Below, piece after piece: positions 1 to 9,100 of a stretch of 41,858 nucleotides of DNA. The notes under the pieces were generated by a model. The model had not been told where the DNA came from and did not search any database. It saw only the letters and a program-made list of their open reading frames with translations. A program made the translations under genes and the position numbers. The DNA is from Candidatus Binatia bacterium (GTDB lineage Bacteria; Desulfobacterota; Binatia; HRBIN30), in contig JAOAHD010000022.1 in assembly GCA_026415395.1 (NCBI GenBank), positions 1-41,858 on the forward strand. The letters run 5' to 3'. Numbering within the stretch: the first letter of the stretch is position 1; each line of letters opens with the position of its first letter.

Positions 1-1665
1 ACACACATACCCCTGCGGGCGAATCCCATCCGCCGGACAGCTCTTGCCAACTCCGTCGCACACCTCCACAACGTCACAGCCACCCGTGGCCGCTCGGCAC
101 ACCGTACCCGCGCTGGCCACATCGTCCGCCGGGCAACTCACGCTCGTGCCCGTGCAGTTCTCGGCCACATCGCACACCCCACTGGCCGCCCGGCACGTGT
201 ACGTGCTCGGCCGCAACACGTCCGCTGGACAGTCGTTCGCATTGCCTGGGCAATTCTCCGCTACGTCGCAAACATCGGCCGCAGGTCGACATACAGTCGA
301 CGAAGGCTTCTTCGCATCCGCCGGACAGGTTGCACTCGTGCCGGTGCAATTTTCCGCCTGGTCGCACACACCAGCCGCAGCCCGACAGACAGTCGATGAA
401 CTCTTAAACCCGTTGGGCGGGCAGGTATTGCTTACGCCGTCACAAAATTCCGCGACGTCGCAATCTCCAGCCGAAGCGCGACAAATCGCCGTACTCTTGG
501 CATCGGTGGGGCAAACCGCACTAGTGCCAGTGCAGTAGTCGGTCAAGTCGCACTCCCCTACCGAGGCACGACACACGGTCGTGGGCGGGGCGACCTGATC
601 TGGAGGGCAGGTCTCGTTGAACCCATCGCAATAATCGGTGACGTCGCACACACCCACCGAAGGCCGACACACCGTCGTGTTCGGAGCAATTGGATGCGTG
701 CAGTTGTTACTGCTGCCGTCGCAAATATCCAGGCGGCACGGCTTACCATCGTCAGAGCACGCTGTACCCGCGGGCTTCTTAGCGTCGGCTGGGCAGGTCG
801 CTGACGTTCCGGTACAGAACTCTACCGCATCGCACTCACCGGCAGCGCTCCGACAAGCAGTCGACGTCGATGCGAAGGTGCAATTTGCGGTGCAACAAAC
901 GCTACCTGCAATCGCTGGATCGCACTGCTCACCGACCACCGAGTCGATCACCCCGTTCCCGCAGAGGGCATTGAACGTCACCGTAACGAAGTGACCGTCG
1001 TTCGCCTGCGTGCGCGACGGGGTTCCGGGATAACCGCACACGTCACAGCCAGTCGTGGAACCGTTCTGCTCGCCAAGACGAACCGCCGCTTCACAGGAAT
1101 TGCTGCGCACATTCGCCGTCCAGGTGAAAGTCAAGGAATGGGACTTCGACACTCCGTTGCTCACACCGTAAATCGACGCATTTGCGCCTAAATTAAACGA
1201 ACCTGATGGTGGGGCGCCAATGTTTAAACTGCCGGTAACCGTGGTGCCCCCACTTTGACTCCCCGAAACACCACTCATACTAGTGCTCCCATCGCACCCG
1301 GGAGCATCACCATTCACATCGCGGGCACCAACCAGGTTCTGCACAACGTCGAGGCGGTAACCTCCCGGGGTGGTCACGTTAAAAGACATGTTGTGCTGGG
1401 CCGTGCCGTACTGATCGCGCGTACTGAAAATGCCAACATCTGCGTTCACGTTGAACGCGTACCTGCTTCGAATTTGCGTCCCCGTTTCCACTTGCTTTGC
1501 CACGGACCAGCCCGTAAAGCCGTCCGAATTATTTCCCGGGCTCCCGGCGCTCCCGGCAGAGCTTACATTGAAGCTTGAGATTTGCGCCGATCCCGGGACC
1601 GACGCAAGAAACAAAACCATCGCAACGACACCTGTCATTCGCAGGTGCACCCTGCCGTAACGCAT
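1..1665 (-). CDS. Secreted multi-repeat disintegrin-like cysteine-rich protein (C-terminus beyond window)
   Basis: Reading the minus strand from ATG 1665 gives 555 codons without a stop down to base 1, so the 3' end lies outside the window. A Shine-Dalgarno-like GAGGGG sits about 5 bases before the start. The N-terminus has basic residues and a hydrophobic core ending in PGSAQ, a likely signal peptide. Residues about 30-230 are Ser/Gly/Asn-rich and probably beta-structured, of no family I recognise. Residues 235-262 match the Myxococcus-type Cys repeat (LCGNGVID...GEQCD...CC..NC). From residue 271 there are eight units of about 32 residues plus one short unit (310-332), with pattern C-R-x-A-x-G-x-C-D-x-x-E-x-C-x-G-x-S-x-x-C-P-x-D. 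This is the conserved core of the disintegrin domain of ADAM and snake-venom metalloproteases. Units begin at Cys 271, 333, 365, 395, 427, 459, 491 and 523. No protease domain is visible. A surface or adhesin role is inference. Confidence 0.85.
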   Translation of the reverse strand, partial: MRYGRVHLRMTGVVAMVLFLASVPGSAQISSFNVSSAGSAGSPGNNSDGFTGWSVAKQVETGTQIRSRYAFNVNADVGIFSTRDQYGTAQHNMSFNVTTPGGYRLDVVQNLVGARDVNGDAPGCDGSTSMSGVSGSQSGGTTVTGSLNIGAPPSGSFNLGANASIYGVSNGVSKSHSLTFTWTANVRSNSCEAAVRLGEQNGSTTGCDVCGYPGTPSRTQANDGHFVTVTFNALCGNGVIDSVVGEQCDPAIAGSVCCTANCTFASTSTACRSAAGECDAVEFCTGTSATCPADAKKPAGTACSDDGKPCRLDICDGSSNNCTHPIAPNTTVCRPSVGVCDVTDYCDGFNETCPPDQVAPPTTVCRASVGECDLTDYCTGTSAVCPTDAKSTAICRASAGDCDVAEFCDGVSNTCPPNGFKSSSTVCRAAAGVCDQAENCTGTSATCPADAKKPSSTVCRPAADVCDVAENCPGNANDCPADVLRPSTYTCRAASGVCDVAENCTGTSVSCPADDVASAGTVCRAATGGCDVVEVCDGVGKSCPADGIRPQGYVC

Positions 1666-1712
1666 AAGTTCCCCTCTCTACCTCGAAGGACCCTCAGTCG
1701 GCCTGCCGCCGT

Positions 1713-1729
1713 GCATTCAACTTGAATGC
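1713..1729. promoter_or_regulatory. 17-bp perfect palindrome, candidate operator
   Basis: Two 8-base arms (GCATTCAA / TTGAATGC) are separated by one base. The palindrome lies immediately downstream of the predicted -10 element of the promoter reading towards the disintegrin-repeat gene, so it would cover the transcription start. Its symmetry and position fit a repressor operator. The binding protein is unknown. Confidence 0.45.
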
Positions 1730-1735
1730 GCTTCC

Positions 1736-1764
1736 CTTACCACACCCTGCCGCCCGTTTGTCAA
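1736..1764 (-). promoter_or_regulatory. Predicted sigma-70-like promoter for the disintegrin-repeat gene
   Basis: On the minus strand a perfect -35 TTGACA (1764-1759) is followed after 17 bases by GGTAAG (1741-1736), preceded by a TG extension. The -10 matches the consensus at only three positions, but the perfect -35, the spacing and the 122-base gap from the upstream gene support an independent transcription unit. The predicted start falls at about 1728-1729, inside the palindrome. Confidence 0.45.
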
Positions 1765-1787
1765 TACTAGATTTTTCACCTGTGCGC

Positions 1788-2279
1788 TCAGCGCTTTTCC
1801 GGCTCGTCGCGGTACACGTAAGGGAGAAGCACCGTCGGGTCAAAGAACGTCACTACGTCTCGCACTCGACCTTGCCGGAGGAAGAAAATGCTTACGCCGC
1901 GCCAGCGTTTCTTGTCGTCGAGCCGATCCGGCCAAGCCCACCACTCGATCACAATGCTCCCTGGGCCACGGTGCACCGCGCGCTGCTGGACCTGCCCGTT
2001 GGGGAATAGGCGCCAATATCCTTGTACGTGTCTCGGAAGCTTCTCGGCGCCGATCCACGTGCCGAACGCGCTGCTCCAATAACGCGCGTCCGGCGGCAGC
2101 AAGCCGTCCAACTGCTCCACAGTGCGGCTATTCAATGCTCCGATCCAGGCTACAGCCCAGCGGCGCGCGTCGAGATCGCTCGGCACCGGTTGCGGCCACC
2201 CATTACAGCCAGCGACCTGCAAGAGCGTAAAAAGACCAACGGCTGCGAGCGGACAAGCAAAAACTCGCCGACGGCTCAC
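1788..2279 (-). CDS. NTF2/SnoaL-like lipoprotein
   Basis: A 163-residue protein starting at GTG 2279, which overlaps the stop of manC as GTGA (translational coupling). A longer open frame upstream lies inside manC and is not used. The N-terminus has SRRR, a hydrophobic stretch and a lipobox-like LQVAGC, so the mature protein is probably lipid-anchored after Lgt and signal peptidase II processing. The rest (ARRWAVAWIGALNSRTVEQL...PPDARYW, then beta-strand-like segments ending in VRDVVTFFDP) resembles the NTF2/SnoaL fold of small ligand-binding or polyketide-cyclase-like proteins. It is a distant relative of the protein at 4851-5303 in the same operon. Function is unknown. Its place at the end of the mannose genes suggests a periplasmic accessory role, which is inference. 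Confidence 0.7.
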   Translation of the reverse strand: MSRRRVFACPLAAVGLFTLLQVAGCNGWPQPVPSDLDARRWAVAWIGALNSRTVEQLDGLLPPDARYWSSAFGTWIGAEKLPRHVQGYWRLFPNGQVQQRAVHRGPGSIVIEWWAWPDRLDDKKRWRGVSIFFLRQGRVRDVVTFFDPTVLLPYVYRDEPEKR

Positions 2280-3373
2280 GCCCACTTCCCGTATCCGCGA
2301 AGTTTCAGCTCCGCCACCACTTGGCGGACTGCTTGCGCGTCGTCTTTCGGACAAACGAGCAGTGCATCGGGCGTGTCTACGACGATCAGCCCGTGTACAG
2401 CAGCGAGAGCTACCAGCCGAGAGGGGCTCCAAACGATGTTGTCCGAGGCGTTCCAATTCAGCACGCGCCCGTGGCTTACGTTCCCATGCTCATCGGTTGA
2501 AAAAAATACGCCCAGTTCGGTCCAACTGCCGACGTCGCTCCAACTAAAGCTGCCTTCGACCACGACGATCGGAGGACTCCCTCTTTTCGACACAGGCTCC
2601 AGAACGCCGTGATCGACCGATAACGAAGGGAGCTTAGCGTAAGCCGAGGCAATTCGACGCGGGGAAATCGGCTGACCGCTAGTGAGCATGTCCACGAAGC
2701 AGGCAACCACTTCCGGGGCCGTCGTGGAAGCGGCCTGCAAAAACGTGTTCAAGTGCCATACGAACACCCCACTATTCCACAGAAAACGCCCGTTGCGCAG
2801 AAAGCGCCGCGCCGTCCGGCTGTCGGGCTTTTCGCGGAATTGTCGGACAGAATACGCCGTGCCCTCTCTTCCTGGGACTGCGAGCTGCGCGCCACATTCG
2901 ATGTAGCCATAACCGGTTTCCACCCGGCTGGGTCGAATTCCCACGGTCACGAGTGCCTGCTGGCCGGCCAAGAGTGCCGCCCTCCGCAACGTCTGCCGCC
3001 AGCGCGCAGCTGGCTTCACGACGTGGTCCGCAGGAACGGCAATCATCACCGCATCCGCATCACGCCGTCGAATAGCAACTGCCGCAAGCAACAGGCAAGG
3101 AAGCGTGTTTTTCCCTTCCGGCTCGAGGAGCAAATTCCCCTCCGCCAGTTGCGGTAGCTCTTCACGCACGCGCCGAGCATAAGAGCGGTGCGTAACAACC
3201 AACAGCCGTTCCCATCCGACCAACGGTGCGAGCCGCTCTGCCGTACGCTGGAGCAAGCTCGCTTTGCCGTCCAAACGCAGGAACTGTTTGGGCTCGCGCG
3301 CACGACTCAGGGGCCAGAACCGTGTGCCCTGGCCGCCGGCCATAATCACGCCATAAAGTGGAGCTCTTGCCAC
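2276..3373 (-). CDS. manC: Mannose-1-phosphate guanylyltransferase (GDP-mannose pyrophosphorylase)
   Basis: Makes GDP-mannose from mannose-1-phosphate and GTP in the cytoplasm. The 365-residue product has the nucleotidyltransferase signature GGQGTRFWPLSR near residue 13 followed by PKQFL, and FREKPD in the middle, where the family has its FxEKP motif. It lacks the C-terminal phosphomannose-isomerase cupin of the long bifunctional enzymes, so it is the short monofunctional form. The GTG start at 3373 is supported by an AGGTGAGG ribosome site about 5 bases upstream. It begins 6 bases after the phosphomannomutase stop and overlaps the next gene by 4 bases. The order phosphomannomutase-manC gives the two steps from mannose-6-phosphate to GDP-mannose, the donor needed by the Dpm1-like GT2 at 13189-13902. 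Confidence 0.93.
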   Translation of the reverse strand: MARAPLYGVIMAGGQGTRFWPLSRAREPKQFLRLDGKASLLQRTAERLAPLVGWERLLVVTHRSYARRVREELPQLAEGNLLLEPEGKNTLPCLLLAAVAIRRRDADAVMIAVPADHVVKPAARWRQTLRRAALLAGQQALVTVGIRPSRVETGYGYIECGAQLAVPGREGTAYSVRQFREKPDSRTARRFLRNGRFLWNSGVFVWHLNTFLQAASTTAPEVVACFVDMLTSGQPISPRRIASAYAKLPSLSVDHGVLEPVSKRGSPPIVVVEGSFSWSDVGSWTELGVFFSTDEHGNVSHGRVLNWNASDNIVWSPSRLVALAAVHGLIVVDTPDALLVCPKDDAQAVRQVVAELKLRGYGKWA

Positions 3374-3379
3374 AACGCC

Positions 3380-4282
3380 TCACCTGCGATGTGCGGAGCC
3401 ATCGAAAGATCTCGCGACTCGGCCCTTCGCCACCAGCGGCTCCTCGCGGACCAACCGGCGATTCAACAGTTTGCATCTCGTATCTTCCCAATTCTCCACA
3501 GCCACGGCTTCCACCGGGCAGTTCCCCACCCCTGCCCACTCATCGATAAACTCCAGAACTGCGCGGTCGTTCCCCTCCGGATGCAAAGCATCACCGAAAT
3601 ACAGGATGCGCTGAACTCCCTCGCTCAACAATGCACGGAGAGGGAAGCGCTTATCATGGCCCTCCACGACGATGTCGAAGGAGGTCTGTCCACCCAACGT
3701 CACGCGCAACCCGTGACTCGCTTGCCATGGCGCAATCAGCGTCCGCAGCCGTTCCAGCAGCCGCAGCCGGTAACCCGTACGCCGGTCGAACTCCACAAAT
3801 GCGGCTCGCTGGGCATAGGCCTCTGCATCCATCTGCGCTGGGCGCCCCATCGGCACCACGTTGATCATGCTGCCACGATTAATGATCTGCTCGCCGCGCA
3901 CGGGAACTCCGGACGCTTCCAGACAGAACTCGCGCTCGTTCAATAGAATGCTCACGGATCGAAGCAGCGCATCGAAGGCAGTTTCGCCCAGATGATCGCG
4001 CAATGCGAAACGACTGACCGGCTGAACCTCCACCTCTCCACCCCGCACGAGGCAACGGTACCGGTCGGCACCGTTGCAGACGAACGCATCGAAGCGGCCC
4101 TCGAAGCCATACTCCGCTAGCGGCTCCACAAGCTGCTCCATCACTAACTTCAGGTCGCTCCCCGCAGCTAGATGAAACACGGGATCGAGCCGGCACAACA
4201 CCTCGGCCATCTCCTCACGAATCGGAGCGCGTGGTGGTGTCAGCGTATTGTCCACATCGAAAACGATTGCACCGACCTTCAT
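3380..4282 (-). CDS. Phosphomannomutase of the eukaryotic PMM2/HAD type
   Basis: Interconverts mannose-6-phosphate and mannose-1-phosphate. The 300-residue product starts at ATG 4282 (MKVGAIVFDVDNTLTPPR). An upstream extension in the same frame has no family similarity and overlaps the neighbouring gene. HAD motif I is FDVDNTLT with both catalytic aspartates. Other PMM2-like blocks are SDLKLVMEQL, the cap-domain segment RGSMINVVPMGR, GGQTSFDIVVEGHDKR and a metal-binding FGDALHPEGND near the end. Most bacteria use the unrelated AlgC/ManB alpha-D-phosphohexomutase, so the eukaryote-like HAD enzyme beside manC is notable. Assignment to the family is strong. Strict mannose specificity is inferred from the neighbour. 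Confidence 0.88.
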   Translation of the reverse strand: MKVGAIVFDVDNTLTPPRAPIREEMAEVLCRLDPVFHLAAGSDLKLVMEQLVEPLAEYGFEGRFDAFVCNGADRYRCLVRGGEVEVQPVSRFALRDHLGETAFDALLRSVSILLNEREFCLEASGVPVRGEQIINRGSMINVVPMGRPAQMDAEAYAQRAAFVEFDRRTGYRLRLLERLRTLIAPWQASHGLRVTLGGQTSFDIVVEGHDKRFPLRALLSEGVQRILYFGDALHPEGNDRAVLEFIDEWAGVGNCPVEAVAVENWEDTRCKLLNRRLVREEPLVAKGRVARSFDGSAHRR

Positions 4283-4338
4283 TCCGTCCGCCCCAAACAG
4301 AGCGTTACCGTCTACTGCTGTGCAGTAACGTTCCCCCT

Positions 4339-4854
4339 CTAGCCTGCTTCGTAGAGCACACGGACGGCGCGGAGGCACACGCCCGGACCTGTTAATGTAA
4401 GGTGCAGCCAGTACTGGAATCCCTCCCGCACCACCTCGGGCTGCGGCAGCTGCACGGCTGAGACCTCACGCAGCGGACGCGCAAGCGACATGGGCGTGAG
4501 GGCCAGTAGCTCACGCGCAGTTTCCGCCGTGCGAAACAAGGCAACAACGCCAAACGCATCATCAGAAACATCGTCGAACACGGCTTCGATTCCCTCAATC
4601 CGCGCCGCCACTGGAACAGCGACCCGCGCCAGGAAATACCCGGCTCCCTGAGTCATACAGAGAGGACCCAGCCCCGCGCTCGTCAATGTATACCGCACCC
4701 CTACGCTCGCCGGCACGAACTCCTGCGGTGCAACGACCAGCACCTGAGTTGCTGAGCGAGCAAAAGCACCGCCAGCCCAGATTAGGCAAAAAAACAGCGG
4801 GGCAATGCTCCAGAACCAACCCTTTTTCTCTTGAGCTCGAATCATGCTTTTCAT
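4339..4854 (-). CDS. Secreted protein of unknown function
   Basis: A 171-residue protein that I do not recognise. ATG 4854 overlaps the stop of the preceding NTF2-like gene as ATGA. A second ATG three codons later is also possible. The N-terminus has charged residues (KSMIRAQEKKG), a hydrophobic core (FWSIAPLFFCLIWAGGAFA) and a signal-peptidase-like AFARS, so export is likely. The mature part is rich in beta-branched residues and has two cysteines (GLGPLCM, PGVCLRA) that could form a disulfide. Its pattern suggests a small all-beta periplasmic domain. It ends 56 bases before the phosphomannomutase start, inside the glycan operon. Confidence 0.65.
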   Translation of the reverse strand: MKSMIRAQEKKGWFWSIAPLFFCLIWAGGAFARSATQVLVVAPQEFVPASVGVRYTLTSAGLGPLCMTQGAGYFLARVAVPVAARIEGIEAVFDDVSDDAFGVVALFRTAETARELLALTPMSLARPLREVSAVQLPQPEVVREGFQYWLHLTLTGPGVCLRAVRVLYEAG

Positions 4855-5303
4855 TGCGCCGCCGCGGTGGAGCGGAGGAGCTTCAAGAACGACCGCGCAT
4901 CGAAGTAGTTACGCATCCACACGATGCGCTGATGGACAACACCGAACACCGCCAAACCCACGAATTCTAGATCAACATCTCGCACCCGCCCTTTTGCAAC
5001 CCAGTGGATCGCGCCACCTTGTTCCAGGGGAATAAAGCGCTGCTGAACGCACTGCCAGTGCGAGGCCTCTGGCCACAATCGCGCAAACGGTCCGAAGTGC
5101 GTGACGGCCTTAACCGGAGTCGGTGTCACCGAATCCTCGTAGCTAGCCTCTGGTGCGAAAAGTTTTTGCCAAGTGGCAACGTCCCGATTCTGGCAGGCTG
5201 CAATCCATTCGTCAGCCAACCGACGGGCTGCCGAGTCTCCAGCAAGCGCACCCGACGCGCAAGCCACACCCACCACCAACACAGCAACACCGCTCACCCT
5301 CAT
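4851..5303 (-). CDS. NTF2/SnoaL-like exported protein
   Basis: A 150-residue protein. ATG 5303 overlaps the stop of the methyltransferase gene (ATGA), which favours it over an in-frame start 16 codons upstream. A GGAGG lies about 12 bases before it. The signal peptide reads MRVSGVAVLVVGVACASGALAG. The mature protein starts ARRLADEWIAACQNRDVATW, followed by APEASYEDSV, the helix-helix-strand opening typical of NTF2/SnoaL folds. It is diverged from, but alignable with, the lipoprotein at 1788-2279 (A-R-R-W/L-A-x-x-W-I motif). No catalytic residues can be assigned. The pair suggests two related periplasmic accessory proteins in one operon. Confidence 0.7.
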   Translation of the reverse strand: MRVSGVAVLVVGVACASGALAGDSAARRLADEWIAACQNRDVATWQKLFAPEASYEDSVTPTPVKAVTHFGPFARLWPEASHWQCVQQRFIPLEQGGAIHWVAKGRVRDVDLEFVGLAVFGVVHQRIVWMRNYFDARSFLKLLRSTAAAQ

Positions 5304-6130
5304 GCGTGTGCCGTGCCTCCGAACGTGGGACGTTCGTTGCCGCAGTAGCAAATGGCCAGCAAATCCAACGCACCGCTAGTCTCTCGCCGAATGCTGAAAT
5401 CGCTCGTTTCGATTGGTGGGTTTCCCTTTTGAGCGATGCGGCGGCGCACCAAGCGCGCCAGTCGTGGATAGGCCCACTCGACGAGGCTTCGGGGAATGTG
5501 CTTGCGCAACCCCAACGGGTCTAGGCGCAAGATCCGCCGCGCTTGCCGTACGCGAGCCTCCTCGAACGCCATTACCTTATCATTGCCCCAAATCCCGAAC
5601 ATCTCCACCCGTGGGAACACGGAGCTCAGCACGGTTTGCAATTCGTCAGCTATGTACTCATGCACGTGATAGGGGTTTTCGATGCGGCTAAGCAAGCGAT
5701 TTGGCGTCGTGATCACGAGCCCCCCGCCCTTAGCGAGTACCTTGTGCGCAGCAAAAAGGAAGGGTTTCGGATCCTCCAAGTGCTCGATGACCTGGAAATG
5801 GCAAATGATGTCAAAGGTCTGCCCGAGCTTGTCCACTTCTTCCAGCGAGCAAGCCTCGTAACGCAAATTGGGGCGCTGGTAACGTTGCCGCGCGGCAGCA
5901 ATTGCCCTCGCCTCGCGATCCACACCTACCGCCTGCTCAGCGACCTCCGCGAGCAGTGCGGTTCCGTAACCGTCTCCACAACCCGCGTCCAACACGCGTT
6001 TACCGCGTGCCAGCACTTGCGCGTAGCTGTAAGCAAACACGTGCCGGGCTAAATCAGCTTGGAAGAGAGGATCGCCAGCGTGAAGGCGCTCCCCAGTGAA
6101 TAAGCCACCCTGACTTGCTGACTCGCTCAT
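5300..6130 (-). CDS. SAM-dependent class I methyltransferase
   Basis: The 276-residue product has the SAM-binding motif VLDAGCGDGYGT (residues about 46-57), the acidic motif II VGVDREARA, HFQVIEHLEDP and a post-motif GGGLVITTPNR. This layout matches Methyltransf_11/23 enzymes of polysaccharide loci, which often methylate sugars or polyprenyl-linked glycans. ATG 6130 has GGGAG about 6 bases upstream. The C-terminal third (residues 185-276) is basic, with several arginines, and may contact membrane or glycan. It begins 33 bases after the GT-C gene stop and overlaps the next gene by four bases. The substrate is unknown; capping of a mannan-type glycan is a guess from context. Confidence 0.85.
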   Translation of the reverse strand: MSESASQGGLFTGERLHAGDPLFQADLARHVFAYSYAQVLARGKRVLDAGCGDGYGTALLAEVAEQAVGVDREARAIAAARQRYQRPNLRYEACSLEEVDKLGQTFDIICHFQVIEHLEDPKPFLFAAHKVLAKGGGLVITTPNRLLSRIENPYHVHEYIADELQTVLSSVFPRVEMFGIWGNDKVMAFEEARVRQARRILRLDPLGLRKHIPRSLVEWAYPRLARLVRRRIAQKGNPPIETSDFSIRRETSGALDLLAICYCGNERPTFGGTAHA

Positions 6131-6163
6131 TCGAAACTCCCAATCTGCTGTTTGCTGATTACC

Positions 6164-9100
6164 TCAACCCGGAACCAAAGCACCCAGTTTTGCCAAGGCG
6201 CTACGCACGAATGCGCGCACACGGTCGTCAGGATCTGCCACGTGGAGCTCTAAGGCTGCAACCGCGGAGCGCTCGCCTAACTCGCCCAGACCCCAGGCTG
6301 CGGCCATCCGGACTTCCACCTCAGGGTCATCGAGCCCCCGTTCCAACAGTGGCTGCAATGCCGCATCTCGCACGCCTGCCGCGACCCAAAATGCAACTGC
6401 TCGGACTTCCGACTGGGGACTCGTCATCTCGAATTCCAGTGCTGCCCTCCCTTCGGAATCGTCCCGGTCCCACTCTTTTACCACAACCGCCGGAACCCAT
6501 AAGCGATCGAAGCGCAGCAAGCGAACGATTGCCGGAAACACCGGGCGTGCTAGGTCAAGCGCGGCCACGGCATCAGCTGCTTGACTCGAGAGGTCTACCC
6601 ACTCGTTTCGATCGCCCAGCAATCTGATGAAAATTGGAGCGAGTGTCTTCGCTTGCAGGTGAGGAGCAACGCGCACAGCAAACACCCTTACGGCTAAAGG
6701 CTCAAAGGGGTTGTCCGCCCAGTCTGCAAGCCTCTCCCACTCGATACTCGCAAGCGCCCGGTCGGCGGCGCGCCAGTCCTGCGAAAACCAATACGAGGCA
6801 AACGCAAGCTTGCTCGAGATGTGAAACAACAACCCGGCAACGGCGGGACGAGAGGCTGGGTCGGTGTCGTAGAGCCGCAACAGCGGAGCCACGCTTCGCG
6901 CATCGCCAATCTCTGCAATCGTTCGGATGGCGAGCTCTGCTTCTTTGCCCTCGAGGCGCTGCCCTTCCAGTAAGTGCGCCAATGCAGCGGCGCCCAAGGA
7001 ACTGCGGGACTTGCGAATGAGTCGCACTGCTTCGTACTGAACAGCCGGCCGGGCATCCGCTAACACCGCGGCAATTGCTTCGGGATCCTCTCGCTCTGCG
7101 GCTGCCAGCGCCAAGCGCAGTTGAGCCGCCGTAGCTCCTCGCCGGTAACGTAGTTCTCGCTGCCAGAGCTCCGGGTCTCCCGGCAATCCCTGTTCTTGTA
7201 CGTCCAATTCTTTTGGCGTTCCCGGGGCCAAAATGTTGAACACGCCAACCTGCGCGACCAAGCGATAATTGCGGGTCACGTAATCGCGGAGGTTGAAGTA
7301 GTACACGGGTGCCGTGGCGAAAAAGAGCGGATGGTCGTGAAGCGTGACCACGAAGCGCGGCGGCCGTTGCCGCAGAGCATCGATCACTTCCGCTTCGACC
7401 TCGTGCCCAGGCCAGCCAGGGAAAAAGTATCCATGCCGTGTCGGGTTATGGCGGTCGGCCAAAAACGACAGGACATCGAGCACGGGGAAGGTGAAAACGA
7501 ATTCGCCGGGCGCGGTGTGGGCAATGAGAAAGCGGGTGGTTTCGTTGATGGAGAAGAAGAGCCGCCCTGCTGCAGGCTCGATGACCAACGGGGCGCGGCC
7601 ACTTTGGAGCCGCACCACTGCATCGCCACTGCGCCACCCAAACTGCCATAGGTACCATATGCGCTGCCAGGCAGGCGCGGTAAGTGCGATGATGCCCACC
7701 GCCACCGGAAGAAGAGCAAGCGTTCGGAATCGTCGACCCCGAGCAAGGCTGCGGCACAACACCGCACCAAAACGGCCAGCAAACTCGCTCGTCAGTGCGG
7801 CACCCACCACCAACAGCGCCGGCACCGCCGGAACGAGATGCATAAAATCGGTTCGCGGGTAGAGTTGCGCATGCATGAACAACGCTGCAAAGAGCACGAT
7901 CACAAAGAGCGGCAACTGCCTCGAAGTGCGCTCGGGTAGATCGCTCGCGTCCTTCCCACTCCGCAACCTTACCCGCAATCGCCACGCGGCAATCACCGCG
8001 GCACCAACCGCCAACCAAATGGACGCCAAAGCCAGGGCAAACGACACATCGCGCACCCGCATGGTGACGGATGCAGTCAGCCCTTCGACCATGGCAGGCG
8101 GGTGCCGCAACAGCGCAGCCCCGACGAGTACCACAACCGCAACCCCAACAGTGCTCAAGACCCTGCCGTGCAAGAACCGTTGGCGCATGGCCCAGTAGGC
8201 CACAAGAACAAAGAATAAAAAGGCGAAGACTCCCCAACTGAAGGAACTGAACGGCGGGTACGGCAGAAAATAAAACTTGTCGAACCCGGTACCGACGAAC
8301 AGAGTCGTGCGGAGAAACTGCGCCGTGCCCAGTTGGCGCCAGTAGTGCCAGGCCCAAGGGAGCACCATCAGCGCCATGCCAGCACCAAAAGACAAGCCGT
8401 TCCACCAAGCACTGCGCCACGAAACCGTGCGACGCAGTGGCGCCGGCAACCCTGTGGTCACGGCTGCAAAGGCCAATACCGGTAGAACCAAGGCGGCGAG
8501 CTCTCGGTTCCCACCGGCTCCTGTAACGACGACGGCCAAGCCTGTTACAGCCAGGAATGGCAACACGACAAGCAAGGCCCGCGTGCTCCATTCGAACCAG
8601 CCACCGCGCGCTGGGTCGCCATCCGAGCCGACCCGAAGGAGCACCGCTACAGCTGAGAGCGATCCGGCGGCGGCGAGAATGCCGCTGTTAGGTTTGAAGC
8701 CGAACACCAAGCCAGCAGCCGCGCCTGCAGCGAACAGCCACCATGCGCTGCCGCGCTCCCACCATCGCAAAACCATCGCAACTCCGAGAAGCCAAAGGAG
8801 CGTGACGTACCAAATGGGATACGGGATGTTCGCCGAGAAAAATTGGCCATCGTAGTAGGGGATCAGAGCTACATAGGCCCAGGCCGCCAGCGCCGCCGGC
8901 CACCGCTTGGCCCCGATCTTCTGCGCTAAAAGGTAAATGAGATACACGGCCAGCGAGTTCACCACCGCAAGAGCAAACCGAATCACGAGGACGTTTACGG
9001 CAAGCAAGCGGAACAACAACCCGTTCCACCAGTACACTCCTGGCGTGTAACCCGCGTGAAAGTCGGTGTAGAGCCGATGGCCCAGAGACGTCCGGTAAAT

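Noticed and set aside
1-855. Regular 96-base repeats suggesting a CRISPR-like array or satellite
   Set aside because: The period is a multiple of three, divergence is concentrated at less constrained codon positions, and the translated units keep the disintegrin cysteines. It is coding.
44-994. Plus-strand open frames 44-538 and 638-994 with repetitive Ser/Ala/Gln-rich translations
   Set aside because: They are antisense shadows of the disintegrin-repeat gene. Their periodicity mirrors the 96-base repeat, and the minus frame has a signal peptide, ribosome site and conserved Cys pattern.
7446-8591. Long minus-strand frame (381 codons) in a second phase inside the GT-C gene
   Set aside because: Cys/Arg/Gly-rich translation without domains, fully inside a gene with clear membrane and HEAT structure.
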